Virus record (IMG/VR): IMGVR_UViG_3300037882_001611
Span: 1 to 62,432 of that record
Reading direction: 5' to 3' (one strand)
From: a virus
Length of the DNA: 62,432 nt
Part shown: one piece after another, positions 37,346 to 45,807 of the stretch
Layout: each line of letters starts with the position of its first letter
Numbering within the stretch: position 1 is the stretch's first letter
The notes under the pieces: model-generated
What the model was told of the DNA's origin: nothing
Seen by the model: the letters and a program-made list of their open reading frames with translations, nothing else
Databases searched by the model: none
Program-made: the position numbers and the translations under genes

Positions 37346-39163
37346 TCAGATATAATCAGGCTTATTCACCTTGATACGTTCGATTTCTCGAGCATTGAAG
37401 CCAAGGATGGTCCACGACTTTTTGCAGTCCTTCTGGTGCCGCCAGAGCGTGCCCCAGCGAGATTTGTCACCAGCCACGGCCTGTTCAAACAGGGTCCGGG
37501 CAACTTCAGCACGAGTGCCAGTTAGAGTAGCGGTTGGTGTAGCCACAGGCTTTGTTTCCTTCTTCTTCTTCGGCGTTGGTTCTTTGGCTTCAGAGATGGC
37601 TTCAACCACCGGAGTTATAGCCGAGACTGCTTTTTCCTGCTTTATGATTTCAGCTTCACTCATTTTACCGACAGCAGGCTGTCCATTGGTAATAGGACTT
37701 TCAACCAATTCACCCTTTGAACCAGCGAAGAGAGCAATCTCTTCATGCGAAAAGCCAAGAGCTTCCCAACTCTTTTTGGCTTTCTTTTTGAAAGCGTTGA
37801 GTTCAGTGATCTTTCCGTTAGTATAAAGTTCACGGGCTTCCTGAACCTTAGTCTTGGGAGTTTCAGCCTTTTTGGCTTCGACTTCCTTGGCGACTGTCTT
37901 TGGATCGACCTTTGGTGCATCAAGCACTGGTTCAGGCTTCTTCACTGGTGCAGGAATAGGAGCTGTCTTGGGTGTACCCTTCTTGACCTGTGGAACATAA
38001 TTCTTCGAAGTCTCGACAGGAATTCGTTTGAATGAACCACCACTGGGTGATGTGATTTCGATGATTTCAATCACGTCAATGTGATTACCAGCAACTGCCA
38101 TAGTCAGAAGTTTCAGAGCGTTGGTGCCCGTCATTTCCTGATTGGAACGAAGTTTGTTGTGTTCATTCTTCGGGATCTTGGCGAGGATATGGTAGCCTTT
38201 CACTCGCATCTTGTCTGGTTCACCATTAGGAACGATGATCACATCTTCAGGCTCGATTTTCACCATAACGATGATGTTACCACCAAAGTTACGAAGATAA
38301 GCACGCCGAGCAATGTGTAGACCAGTGCCGCATTGAGCTTTGTCTTGATTGATCAAATCGATGGACTGAGTAACAAACGAACCAACACGTTGTTCGACTT
38401 TGCTGGTATGGCAATCGACGAAAACATTGGCAGTTTCATCATTACCAAATGTCTTCAATACCTTATAGGCAATGATGCAACCATCGTCTGTCAATGGCAG
38501 ATCACCACGTTCCATAAATCTCAGAACGTCCTGCACACTGTGCCCACGTTGACCAATGGCGGCTCCCAGACGCTTCAGGAAGGCTTCCATGCCCTTGGTG
38601 TTATCAAACTTGACTGCATGGGTAATATGATCCTTCAGTGCCTCGACACCGGGCACAGCAACAGCTTTGCCATTACCGTTGTCAGTGACAGCAACAATAG
38701 TGTGGTTTTCAGTCGTGTCATGGTCATCAAAATGGTCTGAAGATACAGGTTCAGCATGAGCCATGATGTCAGCAATAGCTGCATCCATTATTGGCAGTTC
38801 TCCGAGCTGAGTCGGAGCTACATGAGCAACGGGTGTTTCATCAACCTGACCATCTCCGAAGAGATGGTTGATCTTAGTTTTGATAACACGGAAGAATTTG
38901 GTGAAGCCACCAGTTTTCTTTTCGTAATCACCGAAAGCATTTTCACGTATCTTTTCAGGCACGTCGAATTGAACTTCAACGTAAGCCTGTCCGCTTTCAT
39001 TGACAGGGAGACGATAAGCTTTGGGGTTTGACAGTGGTTTACACTGTTCGAGAAGTTGGGCAAGTCGAGGATCCCCTTGTGGAATATCCACAGTGGCACC
39101 ATTTTCCTTGTACAATTGAAGCTGCTTCGTATCCACGACAGCAGCAATAATACGAATAGTCAT
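37346..39163 (-). CDS. rIIB-like protein with two C-terminal repeats
   Basis: The 605-residue protein contains the rIIB core (about 205-345: FLKRLGAAIGQRGHSVQDVLRFMERGDLPLTDDGCIIAYK…GTGLHIARRAYLRNFGGNIIVMVKIEPEDV). A lysine/proline-rich linker region follows. Two copies of a ~45-residue motif lie at about 450-490 (ARELYTNG…KKSWEALGFSHEEIALF) and 560-605 (ARTLFEQA…KKSWTILGFNAREIERI). T4 rIIB is membrane-associated and works with rIIA in phage exclusion phenotypes. The molecular role is not known. It lies directly downstream of the rIIA-like gene. Confidence 0.87.
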   Translation of the reverse strand: MTIRIIAAVVDTKQLQLYKENGATVDIPQGDPRLAQLLEQCKPLSNPKAYRLPVNESGQAYVEVQFDVPEKIRENAFGDYEKKTGGFTKFFRVIKTKINHLFGDGQVDETPVAHVAPTQLGELPIMDAAIADIMAHAEPVSSDHFDDHDTTENHTIVAVTDNGNGKAVAVPGVEALKDHITHAVKFDNTKGMEAFLKRLGAAIGQRGHSVQDVLRFMERGDLPLTDDGCIIAYKVLKTFGNDETANVFVDCHTSKVEQRVGSFVTQSIDLINQDKAQCGTGLHIARRAYLRNFGGNIIVMVKIEPEDVIIVPNGEPDKMRVKGYHILAKIPKNEHNKLRSNQEMTGTNALKLLTMAVAGNHIDVIEIIEITSPSGGSFKRIPVETSKNYVPQVKKGTPKTAPIPAPVKKPEPVLDAPKVDPKTVAKEVEAKKAETPKTKVQEARELYTNGKITELNAFKKKAKKSWEALGFSHEEIALFAGSKGELVESPITNGQPAVGKMSEAEIIKQEKAVSAITPVVEAISEAKEPTPKKKKETKPVATPTATLTGTRAEVARTLFEQAVAGDKSRWGTLWRHQKDCKKSWTILGFNAREIERIKVNKPDYI

Positions 39164-39166
39164 ATC

Positions 39167-41665
39167 TTATCCTTCTATTACTTCGAGCAGCATGTCTCTT
39201 AGCATTAGACGTTGCTTCGAGGATACTGGGTTTATATTATTGATCGCTGGTTTGATCATGTATTCTGCGACTTGTTCTGGATTAAAAGCATTCAGCAACT
39301 TCGATTTACGAATGAGATCAAACAAATCAATAACTCGTTGATTAACTTCAATGGTTTCCAGTAGATCAATAATCTTTTTGAAAAACCCTTTGGTACCATA
39401 ACGATATTCGGATTTGAATTCGTTCCACATAGCCCAAAAAAGTTGATCATCTTCATTCATGGTTTGAACCAAACCAAAATAATCAACGAGGTCTGGATCA
39501 GCATATACGGCATTCATGAAACATATTTCACGTTGAAAGGTACGAACAGATCCCCATCGCCTTTCATCGATGAGTTTACTACGTTCGAACATAAATGGAA
39601 GAGATTCGATGATACGGGGGTTGTTCGAAAATTCTTCAAAGATTTTTTCAAGGATGAAATCCTCATAGAGAGTTGCACCCATAGCAATATATTTTGCCTC
39701 TTGATTAGAATTAACAACGAAGCCACCGAGTTTGCCCCATTTGTTAATAATGAATTTACTCACTTTAACACTATGATGAGGTAAGTGATGAGCATCACTT
39801 TTATAATTGGCTTTGAGAATGAACTCTGGTGTATCAATCAATAGTTCTTCTTCTTGGTTTGGCCGCATCATGTTGATGTTTTGGGTAGCAGGGACTAAGC
39901 AGCTTTCTAAAGTTGGAATACCTTTTCGCTTAGGTCGGCTGGTATATTCCTTTAGAATAGGAGCAGCCGCATCTTTGGCTTCCCATGGTTGAGCTATGGT
40001 TAGATCAAGAATGATATAGCCCTGTTTTTTGAAGAATTCTCGTGCAGCTTCTACCTTTTTAGGTGATCGCGGAACTGTATAGAGGAAAACATCTTCCACC
40101 TTACCTAACCAGTGACCCATGATAGGAAAGTCAGTTGCTCGATCCACAAAATCAATGCGATTATGCGCAAGTACGACGATCTTTCGAAGCCATGAGAAAT
40201 ATTTGAACAATGATCGAGAAACCATGTTTTTTGGGATAATAAGTTTAACTCCTATATCCCAAGAATGTTTTTGTTCCGAACAAAAGAGAAATAATTTGTC
40301 ATGATTAAGACTAGGATCGAGTGTAAGTGCTGATACCAATGGATCCAAGATATGCTCTTTGAACCAATCTTCAGTTGGTTGAGTTTCTTTACTCTTCTTA
40401 GGTTCAAATTCAGCTTGGAGACGTTTTTGGAATTGTTTTAATAGTTCACGATCCCCAAAACCAGCGTCAATCAAAGCTTGAACTCGTGCCATTTGATCCT
40501 TTTGCTTGAAAGCAGGATATTCAGGATATGAATAAGAAGCATATCGAACAATAAATTGATCAAAATCAGTTATAACATCTTCAATATTTTTTTGACGACG
40601 AAGATTTGGAATACGGTTTTTTGTTTCAAAAAGCACTTTTGGTGCAGCATTGAGCCATGTTTGATCAATGGATGTTTGGAGTAAATCAAAGCATCCTTTT
40701 TCAAGACGAGCTTCTGCAATAGACAGGAAGTCCTTTAAGAGTTTGGTAATCGTATTGATCGTTCCTTCTTGCATTGACAAAGCTTCACGGCTGGGTGTGA
40801 TGCTAATGCTATTTGGTGGTGCCTGAAATACGATCTTGTAATTAAAATTACAATAACGATTTCCATCATGAGTTGGGATCTTTTCAAGGATCTGAATGAT
40901 TTGTTGATATTGATCAGCAAAAGCAGCATCATTTTCAATTGGATAAATCACATGACCATAACGTAATAGAATAGGTTGCTTTGTTTCGATCAGTTGTTTT
41001 TCGGTTATGAGGAAGTTATGAACTACTCGATCAAAAGGAAGTTTTTCAAGAACAGCACCATTGAAAGTGCAATTCATCTCTCCGTTCTGGGCGATACGAC
41101 GAATGAGTTTTTCAAAACGTGCACGATCATTTTGATGATTAAGCTTGATTCGGACTTGAAGACCAGTTTCAGTTGTTGGTACACTGACAATGGGAATGAT
41201 ACCGGGCTTGCCTTTTACTTCAGCTGAGGACTTAGACATGTTATAAACTGTCATTGTTCCTTGGTTCCAGCTCGTCACTTCAAAGTGATCGGTGAATGCA
41301 AAAGGTGCTTTGCAGCCGAGACCAAAGCCACCAGTGACATTGCCATTCATCTTCTTTGTTGAGCCGCCATAGGTACCATAAACAGGTCCAATCATATCCA
41401 AAGGAATGCCATGACCAAAGTCACGAATGATCAATTCATCATTATCCAGAGTGATCCAAAAAGGTTTGTCGGTAATACCTGCTTCAATATGAGCATCCCA
41501 TGCATTACATAGGGTTTCGCGGATCACAGCAAGCTGTTGATCGGTATAAAGTGCTTTAGATAGCACGTTCATGAGTTCAGCATCATCGCTGATGGTAAAA
41601 TTGATGGCTTTATGCCCGCCAATAACGGCATGTGTTACATGATCGCTAATTTGATTAACTTGCAT
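39167..41665 (-). CDS. rIIA-like protein with GHKL ATPase domain
   Basis: The protein has 832 residues from the ATG at 41665 (AAAGGAC upstream); an upstream in-frame ATG lies before a terminator and is rejected. The N-terminal domain has the GHKL ATP-binding motifs: ETLCNAWDAHIEAG (N box), IIRDFGHGIP (G1), GSTKKMNG, and GGFGLGCKAPFA (G2). This matches T4 rIIA-type proteins, which pair with rIIB. The long C-terminal part is helical with no recognised motif. Rapid-lysis or exclusion-related function is inferred from the family. Confidence 0.9.
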   Translation of the reverse strand: MQVNQISDHVTHAVIGGHKAINFTISDDAELMNVLSKALYTDQQLAVIRETLCNAWDAHIEAGITDKPFWITLDNDELIIRDFGHGIPLDMIGPVYGTYGGSTKKMNGNVTGGFGLGCKAPFAFTDHFEVTSWNQGTMTVYNMSKSSAEVKGKPGIIPIVSVPTTETGLQVRIKLNHQNDRARFEKLIRRIAQNGEMNCTFNGAVLEKLPFDRVVHNFLITEKQLIETKQPILLRYGHVIYPIENDAAFADQYQQIIQILEKIPTHDGNRYCNFNYKIVFQAPPNSISITPSREALSMQEGTINTITKLLKDFLSIAEARLEKGCFDLLQTSIDQTWLNAAPKVLFETKNRIPNLRRQKNIEDVITDFDQFIVRYASYSYPEYPAFKQKDQMARVQALIDAGFGDRELLKQFQKRLQAEFEPKKSKETQPTEDWFKEHILDPLVSALTLDPSLNHDKLFLFCSEQKHSWDIGVKLIIPKNMVSRSLFKYFSWLRKIVVLAHNRIDFVDRATDFPIMGHWLGKVEDVFLYTVPRSPKKVEAAREFFKKQGYIILDLTIAQPWEAKDAAAPILKEYTSRPKRKGIPTLESCLVPATQNINMMRPNQEEELLIDTPEFILKANYKSDAHHLPHHSVKVSKFIINKWGKLGGFVVNSNQEAKYIAMGATLYEDFILEKIFEEFSNNPRIIESLPFMFERSKLIDERRWGSVRTFQREICFMNAVYADPDLVDYFGLVQTMNEDDQLFWAMWNEFKSEYRYGTKGFFKKIIDLLETIEVNQRVIDLFDLIRKSKLLNAFNPEQVAEYMIKPAINNINPVSSKQRLMLRDMLLEVIEG

Positions 41666-41704
41666 TGGTTCGTCCTTTAGGATTGGTTCCAGTTGAAAGA
41701 TAAA

Positions 41705-41730
41705 GGGGTCGCCTATATTTAGACGACCCC
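41705..41730 (-). terminator. Terminator upstream of the rIIA-like gene
   Basis: GGGGTCGTC pairs with GGCGACCCC (9 bp, one wobble) around an 8-base loop, followed on the minus strand by TTTATCTTT. It ends transcripts entering from the small genes to the right. Confidence 0.82.
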
Positions 41731-41738
41731 TGCTGGGT

Positions 41739-41822
41739 TTAGTTCTCAGCGGAACGGATGACGTTTCTGATGGTGTCCCAATTCCAATGCAGAGGAATTC
41801 CGACAAAACGTCCATACTGCAT
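41739..41822 (-). CDS. Possible 27-residue protein
   Basis: A short frame encodes MQYGRFVGIPLHWNWDTIRN-like sequence ending VIRSAEN and stops 8 bases before a terminator hairpin. The composition is protein-like (aromatic and basic residues), and the stop-terminator spacing is that of a real gene end. The ribosome-binding site (AGGTGA about 15 nt upstream) is poorly spaced. Nothing else of note occupies this gap of about 300 bases except the following small frame. Confidence 0.4.
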   Translation of the reverse strand: MQYGRFVGIPLHWNWDTIRNVIRSAEN

Positions 41823-41882
41823 CGAGCCGTTTTGAAGTCACCTGATCTCGCTCAGAATGCAATATGAGTCATAGTTTATTCC

Positions 41883-41978
41883 TTAATCATCGTTGATGGT
41901 TATATCAATTTCACCGACCAATACTCCGATTAAAAAGGATAAGACCAACCAAGTAAAAATTTCAGATATACACTGCAT
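41883..41978 (-). CDS. Possible 31-residue membrane peptide
   Basis: The frame encodes a short N-terminus, one hydrophobic segment (IFTWLVLSFLIGVLVG) and an acidic tail (EIDITINDD). It starts 2 bases after the stop of the 98-residue gene, with GGAAG upstream. Small one-segment membrane proteins of this kind are common in the middle region of this genome. Function is unknown. Confidence 0.5.
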   Translation of the reverse strand: MQCISEIFTWLVLSFLIGVLVGEIDITINDD

Positions 41979-41980
41979 AA

Positions 41981-42277
41981 CTAATTTTCTTCCATTTCTC
42001 TTGCTACTCGTTGTACTTGAAGCCCAAGTGGTGTAAGTCGATAAGCGTTTATCCATCCAATTTTCTTGGCGTATTTACTGCCTTGTTGCTTTTCACAGAG
42101 CATTGGTTGACCTTGAGAGTTTTTGTATTGCCAATGCAGAAATTCAGCTCCACTAGAAGTGAAGCGTCCTTCAGATGCTGTCTGCCATTCACCCGTAATT
42201 TTACGAATAGCTTTAAGAGCACCGCAAGTTAGGATTTTAGTCAGATCAGTGACTGTCATTGACTCATAATAACTCAT
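41981..42277 (-). CDS. Conserved hypothetical protein
   Basis: The 98-residue protein has a helical N-terminus (VTDLTKILTCGALKAIRKI) followed by a strand-rich, basic middle (GRFTSSGAEFLHWQYKNSQGQPMLCEKQQGSKYAKKIGWINAYRLTPLGLQVQRV). The layout hints at a winged-helix DNA-binding fold, but no signature is decisive. It overlaps the gene upstream by 4 bases (ATGA), so the two are co-translated. Confidence 0.7.
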   Translation of the reverse strand: MSYYESMTVTDLTKILTCGALKAIRKITGEWQTASEGRFTSSGAEFLHWQYKNSQGQPMLCEKQQGSKYAKKIGWINAYRLTPLGLQVQRVAREMEEN

Positions 42278-42576
42278 CGGCGTCGTGGCTTTCTGTGTTG
42301 CTTGGTTGGATCAAAATTCAAATAGGATGCGTCTTTGCCGTTTTGTTTGACTGGTTTTTCAAAAAGGATTTTCTCAATCGGTTCGAATTCTGCGAGTTCA
42401 TCGATGATAGCAAAATCAACAGTTTTTCCTAAATAGAATTCTTCAGCATCAATATATTTGATATGAATGCTTCCATCACTATTACGGCTGATTAAAGCGC
42501 CTATAATTCGATTTTCGATTGGACTAAAATCAGTGTCTATCCACGGAAGTTTTTGCTTTTTTGGAAATGGATCCAT
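42274..42576 (-). CDS. Conserved hypothetical protein
   Basis: The 100-residue protein has a beta-rich core (IENRIIGALISRNSDGSIHIKYIDAEEFYLGKTVDFAIIDEL) and a strongly basic C-terminal tail (KQHRKPRRR) that could bind nucleic acid. AAGGAG lies 10 bases before the ATG. It is coupled to the next gene by an ATGA overlap. The family is not recognised. Confidence 0.72.
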   Translation of the reverse strand: MDPFPKKQKLPWIDTDFSPIENRIIGALISRNSDGSIHIKYIDAEEFYLGKTVDFAIIDELAEFEPIEKILFEKPVKQNGKDASYLNFDPTKQHRKPRRR

Positions 42577-42606
42577 GATTGATATGCTCCTTGATAGGAA
42601 GTTGGG

Positions 42607-42744
42607 TTATCCAGCTATCAAGTGGAAAAGTTTCACTCCTATTCCAAGTGCTATAGAGAGCACGAGAATGAAAGCGATGATGATGCCAAGGCACCCAAAA
42701 CACGAGATTTTGATCTGTGTCTGTGAATCGAGTTGCTGTTTCAT
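42607..42744 (-). CDS. Small one-TM membrane protein downstream of thyX
   Basis: The frame encodes 45 residues: a polar N-terminus (MKQQLDSQTQIKIS), a CxxC pair (CFGC) and one hydrophobic segment (LGIIIAFILVLSIALGIGV), ending KLFHLIAG. Its ATG overlaps the thyX stop (ATGA), which supports translation. Function is unknown. Confidence 0.6.
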   Translation of the reverse strand: MKQQLDSQTQIKISCFGCLGIIIAFILVLSIALGIGVKLFHLIAG

Positions 42745-43769
42745 CCTGCGATAAACTCATTGGGTAGCATCTTACGGTGCTGTTTCCAGCCCTTCAGATT
42801 GCCATGAAGTTGAGGATTTTCCCATTCAAAATGAGATTCTGTAAGAGTTTTATTAACATCCCATTCTGGTCGGCTTGTGGTATCAGGCATAGCTTGATGC
42901 TCGGCAGGACTAGCATGAAGTGGTGTTGCGACTACCAACTTATTTGCGAGTTCTATGTCTTCTTCGACAGTAGTTTCTCGGCCATCATGAGTTTTGTAGG
43001 AGACACGGGCGCATCGAGCGACAGAAACCATGAGAGCAAGTTCAGACAGCTCTTCATATTGAGGTTCGTCACGAGTAACCCGATTCTTCTTGGCAAAAGC
43101 TCGAATAGCTTCCCAGTCGGAACCAAGGACATAAGGCAGATGCCATTGCCCATTTTCGATCAAACTGGGTGTAGAGCAGTGCATAGCTGACTGCATTTGA
43201 TCCGAGAGAAGCTTGATCTCAGGTTGAGCGTCAGGATGGCTTCGTAGGGCAAAGAAATTGCCCCATTGAACAGCAGTGACCACGACATTGATATGTGCCC
43301 ATGGTTCGAGCAATCGATTGACGATTTGTTTATGATATTCGCTTGCATCAAATGCTTCAGCATATTCAATGGAAACTTCCATCAGATCAAGCCATGCTTG
43401 TTCGCGAGTTCGATCCCAAATACCTCCAGAGGTTGTGGGAACAGATACGAGAGCGTTCCAGTCTTCGCCTGCTTGCATACCGGGTTTGTTACGACCCCAG
43501 TAAATTGGCATAGCCGGATCACGACGAAGATCTTCGATCAGACGCTTGACTGGAATAGCACGACTGGAGCTGGCATTTCGACTCAGATTCTGATCGTACA
43601 TGAGACCATCTGGAATGGCTTCATAGAACAACAATTCAGGCTGAGTATCGAGAATACGATGAGTCAGTTCCTCAGCATGAATGAAGCGAGGATAGCGAAG
43701 TTGGAATGTGGTTAGTCGAACACCCAATGGGCTGATACTATCCAGAATGATTTTAGCACTGATTGTCAT
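42741..43769 (-). CDS. thyX: Flavin-dependent thymidylate synthase family protein (ThyX-like)
   Basis: The 342-residue protein resembles ThyX, which makes dTMP from dUMP using FAD and methylene-tetrahydrofolate. Visible parts include LSRNASSSRAIPVKRLI, in place of the usual RHRxxS-type motif region, and NRLLEPWAHINVVVTAVQWGNFFALRSHPDAQPEIKLLSDQM, the classic ThyX active-site helix region. Phage proteins of this length carry a longer C-terminal part than bacterial ThyX. It acts with dCTP deaminase in thymidine nucleotide supply. Confidence 0.82.
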   Translation of the reverse strand: MTISAKIILDSISPLGVRLTTFQLRYPRFIHAEELTHRILDTQPELLFYEAIPDGLMYDQNLSRNASSSRAIPVKRLIEDLRRDPAMPIYWGRNKPGMQAGEDWNALVSVPTTSGGIWDRTREQAWLDLMEVSIEYAEAFDASEYHKQIVNRLLEPWAHINVVVTAVQWGNFFALRSHPDAQPEIKLLSDQMQSAMHCSTPSLIENGQWHLPYVLGSDWEAIRAFAKKNRVTRDEPQYEELSELALMVSVARCARVSYKTHDGRETTVEEDIELANKLVVATPLHASPAEHQAMPDTTSRPEWDVNKTLTESHFEWENPQLHGNLKGWKQHRKMLPNEFIAG

Positions 43770-43866
43770 TTAAGTTTTCCTTTTCTTTTTCGATAAGATT
43801 CGGTTGTTTTCGAAGTTCATCTCGATTTGCTCGCCATTCCTTGTAGTCTTGCCATCCAACTACGGT

Positions 43867-44058
43867 CTACATTGTTTTAATTTCAGACCAAGATAATGTC
43901 ATATGATTACCAAAGTCTGATTCAACGTAGAATACTTCGGATTGAGTATCGATTTCACCTTCAGCAAAGCCATGATAAAACTTGGTACTACCACCATAAA
44001 TGATGGCGTTTCCAATTTGATATTGACTAGGATTACGAGGTCTAAGTCGAATGCCCAT
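43867..44058 (-). CDS. Small hypothetical protein ending at an amber codon, with open frame beyond
   Basis: The 63-residue protein starts after AAGGAGAAAATC. It is beta-rich (GNAIIYGGSTKFYHGFAEGEIDTQSEVFYVESDFGNH). The stop is TAG at 43867-43869. The same frame continues for 36 codons of protein-like sequence (TVVGWQDYKEWRANRDELRK…) to a TAA inside the thyX start, with no ATG or GTG of its own. It may be read-through, a split gene or a recent amber mutation. Confidence 0.65.
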   Translation of the reverse strand: MGIRLRPRNPSQYQIGNAIIYGGSTKFYHGFAEGEIDTQSEVFYVESDFGNHMTLSWSEIKTM

Positions 44059-44087
44059 GATTTTCTCCTTGGTTCAAAAATAAAAAA

Positions 44088-44112
44088 CCCAGAAAACACA
44101 AGATTTTCTGGG
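44088..44112 (-). terminator. Terminator after the 122-residue protein gene
   Basis: CCCAGAAAA pairs with TTTTCTGGG (9 bp) and is followed on the minus strand by TTTTTTATTTTT. A T-run is also present on the plus strand. Confidence 0.87.
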
Positions 44113-44137
44113 CATTTTTTATATCGATCAAAATCGA

Positions 44138-44506
44138 TTAGTGAACAACAGGCTTGTTCAGCTCACCACGGATTTCATCGATCTTTTCGATGCCTGCTGA
44201 AGCTTGATGCATGATTGTCGTCTGCACATCTTCAGGAAGCGTTTCAAACGGCTTGCCGGGATAAATGCCAGCCGCCATAGCTTCAGCATAACCCTGAATG
44301 CGAACTTGATGAATGATTTCGTCGAAACCTTCATGACACTGGACGTGAGCACGGCGCTCTATTTCAAGTAGTTCACGAGCTTCATCACGTTGATCCATTA
44401 GCATAGCGATTTGATCAAGACTGAAAGCAACAGCAGCATCATGTCGATCATCATCGTTATCTTCAGGAATACCGACTTCAGTAAAAACTATTTCTTCAAT
44501 TTTCAT
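44138..44506 (-). CDS. Hypothetical protein
   Basis: The 122-residue protein is acidic and largely helical, with a histidine/cysteine-bearing helix in the middle (EIERRAHVQCHEGFDEIIHQVRIQG). It stands alone between two strong terminators, so it has its own transcription unit or depends on read-through from HU. No family is recognised. Confidence 0.75.
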   Translation of the reverse strand: MKIEEIVFTEVGIPEDNDDDRHDAAVAFSLDQIAMLMDQRDEARELLEIERRAHVQCHEGFDEIIHQVRIQGYAEAMAAGIYPGKPFETLPEDVQTTIMHQASAGIEKIDEIRGELNKPVVH

Positions 44507-44540
44507 TGTTTTGTTGTCTTTCTATCATTGGAAAGTTAAA

Positions 44541-44575
44541 AAGTGAGAGACGGCAATGTGATCCGTCTCTCACTT
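44541..44575 (-). terminator. Terminator after the HU gene
   Basis: AAGTGAGAGACGG pairs perfectly with CCGTCTCTCACTT (13 bp) around a 9-base loop, then TTTAAC on the minus strand. Confidence 0.85.
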
Positions 44576-44599
44576 ATCCTTGGGTGCGACCCAGAAGGA

Positions 44600-44875
44600 T
44601 TAGTTATTCAAACTGTCTCGCAATGCTTTAGCAGGCGAGAAGACTGCTTTCGTTGAAGCAGCGATCTGGATTGTTTCACCAGAAGCTGGATTGCGACCCT
44701 GACGGGCAGGTAGATGCTTGACCTTGAATTTACCGAAGCCAGCAAGGTTCACTTCATCGCTACGTTTCAGAGCTTCACTGATGTTTTGAACAACAGTGTC
44801 CACAAAGGTTTTGGCATCTTTTTGGCTCATACCGTGAGCGGCTGCGATGGTGGCAGCGAGATCTGCATTATTCAT
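44600..44875 (-). CDS. HU/IHF-family DNA-binding protein
   Basis: The protein has 91 residues from the ATG at 44875 (AAAGGAC upstream), the standard HU length. Features include the helical N-terminus (DLAATIAAAHGMSQKDAKTFVDTVVQNISEAL), the conserved VNLAGFGKFKVKHLPAR strand pair, and the DNA-binding arm GRNPASGETIQI with the intercalating proline (NP). It would bend DNA for replication, transcription or packaging. Confidence 0.94.
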   Translation of the reverse strand: MNNADLAATIAAAHGMSQKDAKTFVDTVVQNISEALKRSDEVNLAGFGKFKVKHLPARQGRNPASGETIQIAASTKAVFSPAKALRDSLNN

Positions 44876-45002
44876 TGATAGTCCTTTCTTTGGTTCCACA
44901 TGTGTATTGAACCGAGAAAGAAACTATCAGATTTATTGGAGGTCGAAAAGCCTTATTTTTGGGGCTAATTTCGATTTCGACAGAACGGTCCGCAATCTTC
45001 AT
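44868..45002 (-). CDS. Possible 44-residue protein between dcd and HU
   Basis: The ATG overlaps the dCTP deaminase stop (ATGA) and the frame runs 44 codons to end just inside the HU start. The peptide is mixed and basic (IEISPKNKAFRPPINLIVSF). No well-spaced ribosome-binding site is seen, and the HU leader occupies the same stretch, so it may be non-coding. Confidence 0.35.
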   Translation of the reverse strand: MKIADRSVEIEISPKNKAFRPPINLIVSFSVQYTCGTKERTINE

Positions 45003-45610
45003 TTGTCTTTGGGACCATCTCCTTTTTGATAATAGATGTTCTGTTCTTCAATAGCTTGGTCTAAATTAGAGGGATGAACACCATTAGCATCGATAATACA
45101 TACTGGGCCTTGGTGTTCGAAAACAGCAGGTACAGGCTTATCTTCTTGGTTTTGATACTTGCCATTATATTCAATAGGGCAGGTTACATGGTGAAATATC
45201 ACCTGAGCAATGCCAGCACCGGCTGGAAGATATAGGCGTTTTCGACCATGATAAACGAGTTCGAGAGTGAGATATCCATGCCAACCGGGTTCAATGACCG
45301 TATTGAAAACAGATAGACCATGACGTGCCCATGTAGATTTGTCATGAACGATGCCGGTGAGAGTATGCGGCATTTGGAAATGCTCAATAGCAGATCCAAG
45401 GACGAAACGTCCTATGCCGCTATCACCATTACAAGCCCATGACATCTCGGGTTGACCTTCGAAACCGGGTTCAAAAATGATCTCCTGTTTGAGTCGAATG
45501 TCATAGCCAGCTTCTCCGAGACCATAGCTAACGCCGTGTTCTCGATGTTTCTCAGTGGCCATACAGCTAATTGGAGCCATCTCCAAAAGGGTTTTACCGT
45601 TGATGATCAT
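44999..45610 (-). CDS. dcd: dCTP deaminase
   Basis: The 203-residue protein has the dCTP deaminase/dUTPase signatures: EAGYDIRL near the N-terminus, HDKSTWARHGLSVFNTVIEPGWHGYLTLEL (catalytic glutamate in the EPGW/LTLEL region) and AGAGIAQVIF. It converts dCTP to dUTP, feeding dUMP to ThyX for dTMP. The start (TGATG) is coupled to the gene upstream. Confidence 0.92.
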   Translation of the reverse strand: MIINGKTLLEMAPISCMATEKHREHGVSYGLGEAGYDIRLKQEIIFEPGFEGQPEMSWACNGDSGIGRFVLGSAIEHFQMPHTLTGIVHDKSTWARHGLSVFNTVIEPGWHGYLTLELVYHGRKRLYLPAGAGIAQVIFHHVTCPIEYNGKYQNQEDKPVPAVFEHQGPVCIIDANGVHPSNLDQAIEEQNIYYQKGDGPKDK

Positions 45611-45807
45611 CAGTATAATATCATTTTTGTACCATTAGCAAAAGTGCCAGTGGTACGAGTGCCTTCATTACCAAATGCTCGAACAGCATTACGGTTAATT
45701 TGGCAATATTCATTATAGTTGATGCCACGAGGGGCGGAAATGCTGTGTGTGATCGGACAGCCACGAAGGACAGCATGGACTTCTACTTTGATAAATTTAT
45801 GCTCCAT
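45610..45807 (-). CDS. Small conserved hypothetical protein upstream of dcd
   Basis: The protein has 65 residues from the ATG at 45807, where GAGGT is well spaced; a longer frame would overlap the preceding gene by more than 100 bases. The protein is beta-rich and basic (KFIKVEVHAVLRGCPITHSISAPRGINYNEYCQINRN, ending GTKMILY). Function is unknown. Confidence 0.68.
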   Translation of the reverse strand: MEHKFIKVEVHAVLRGCPITHSISAPRGINYNEYCQINRNAVRAFGNEGTRTTGTFANGTKMILY

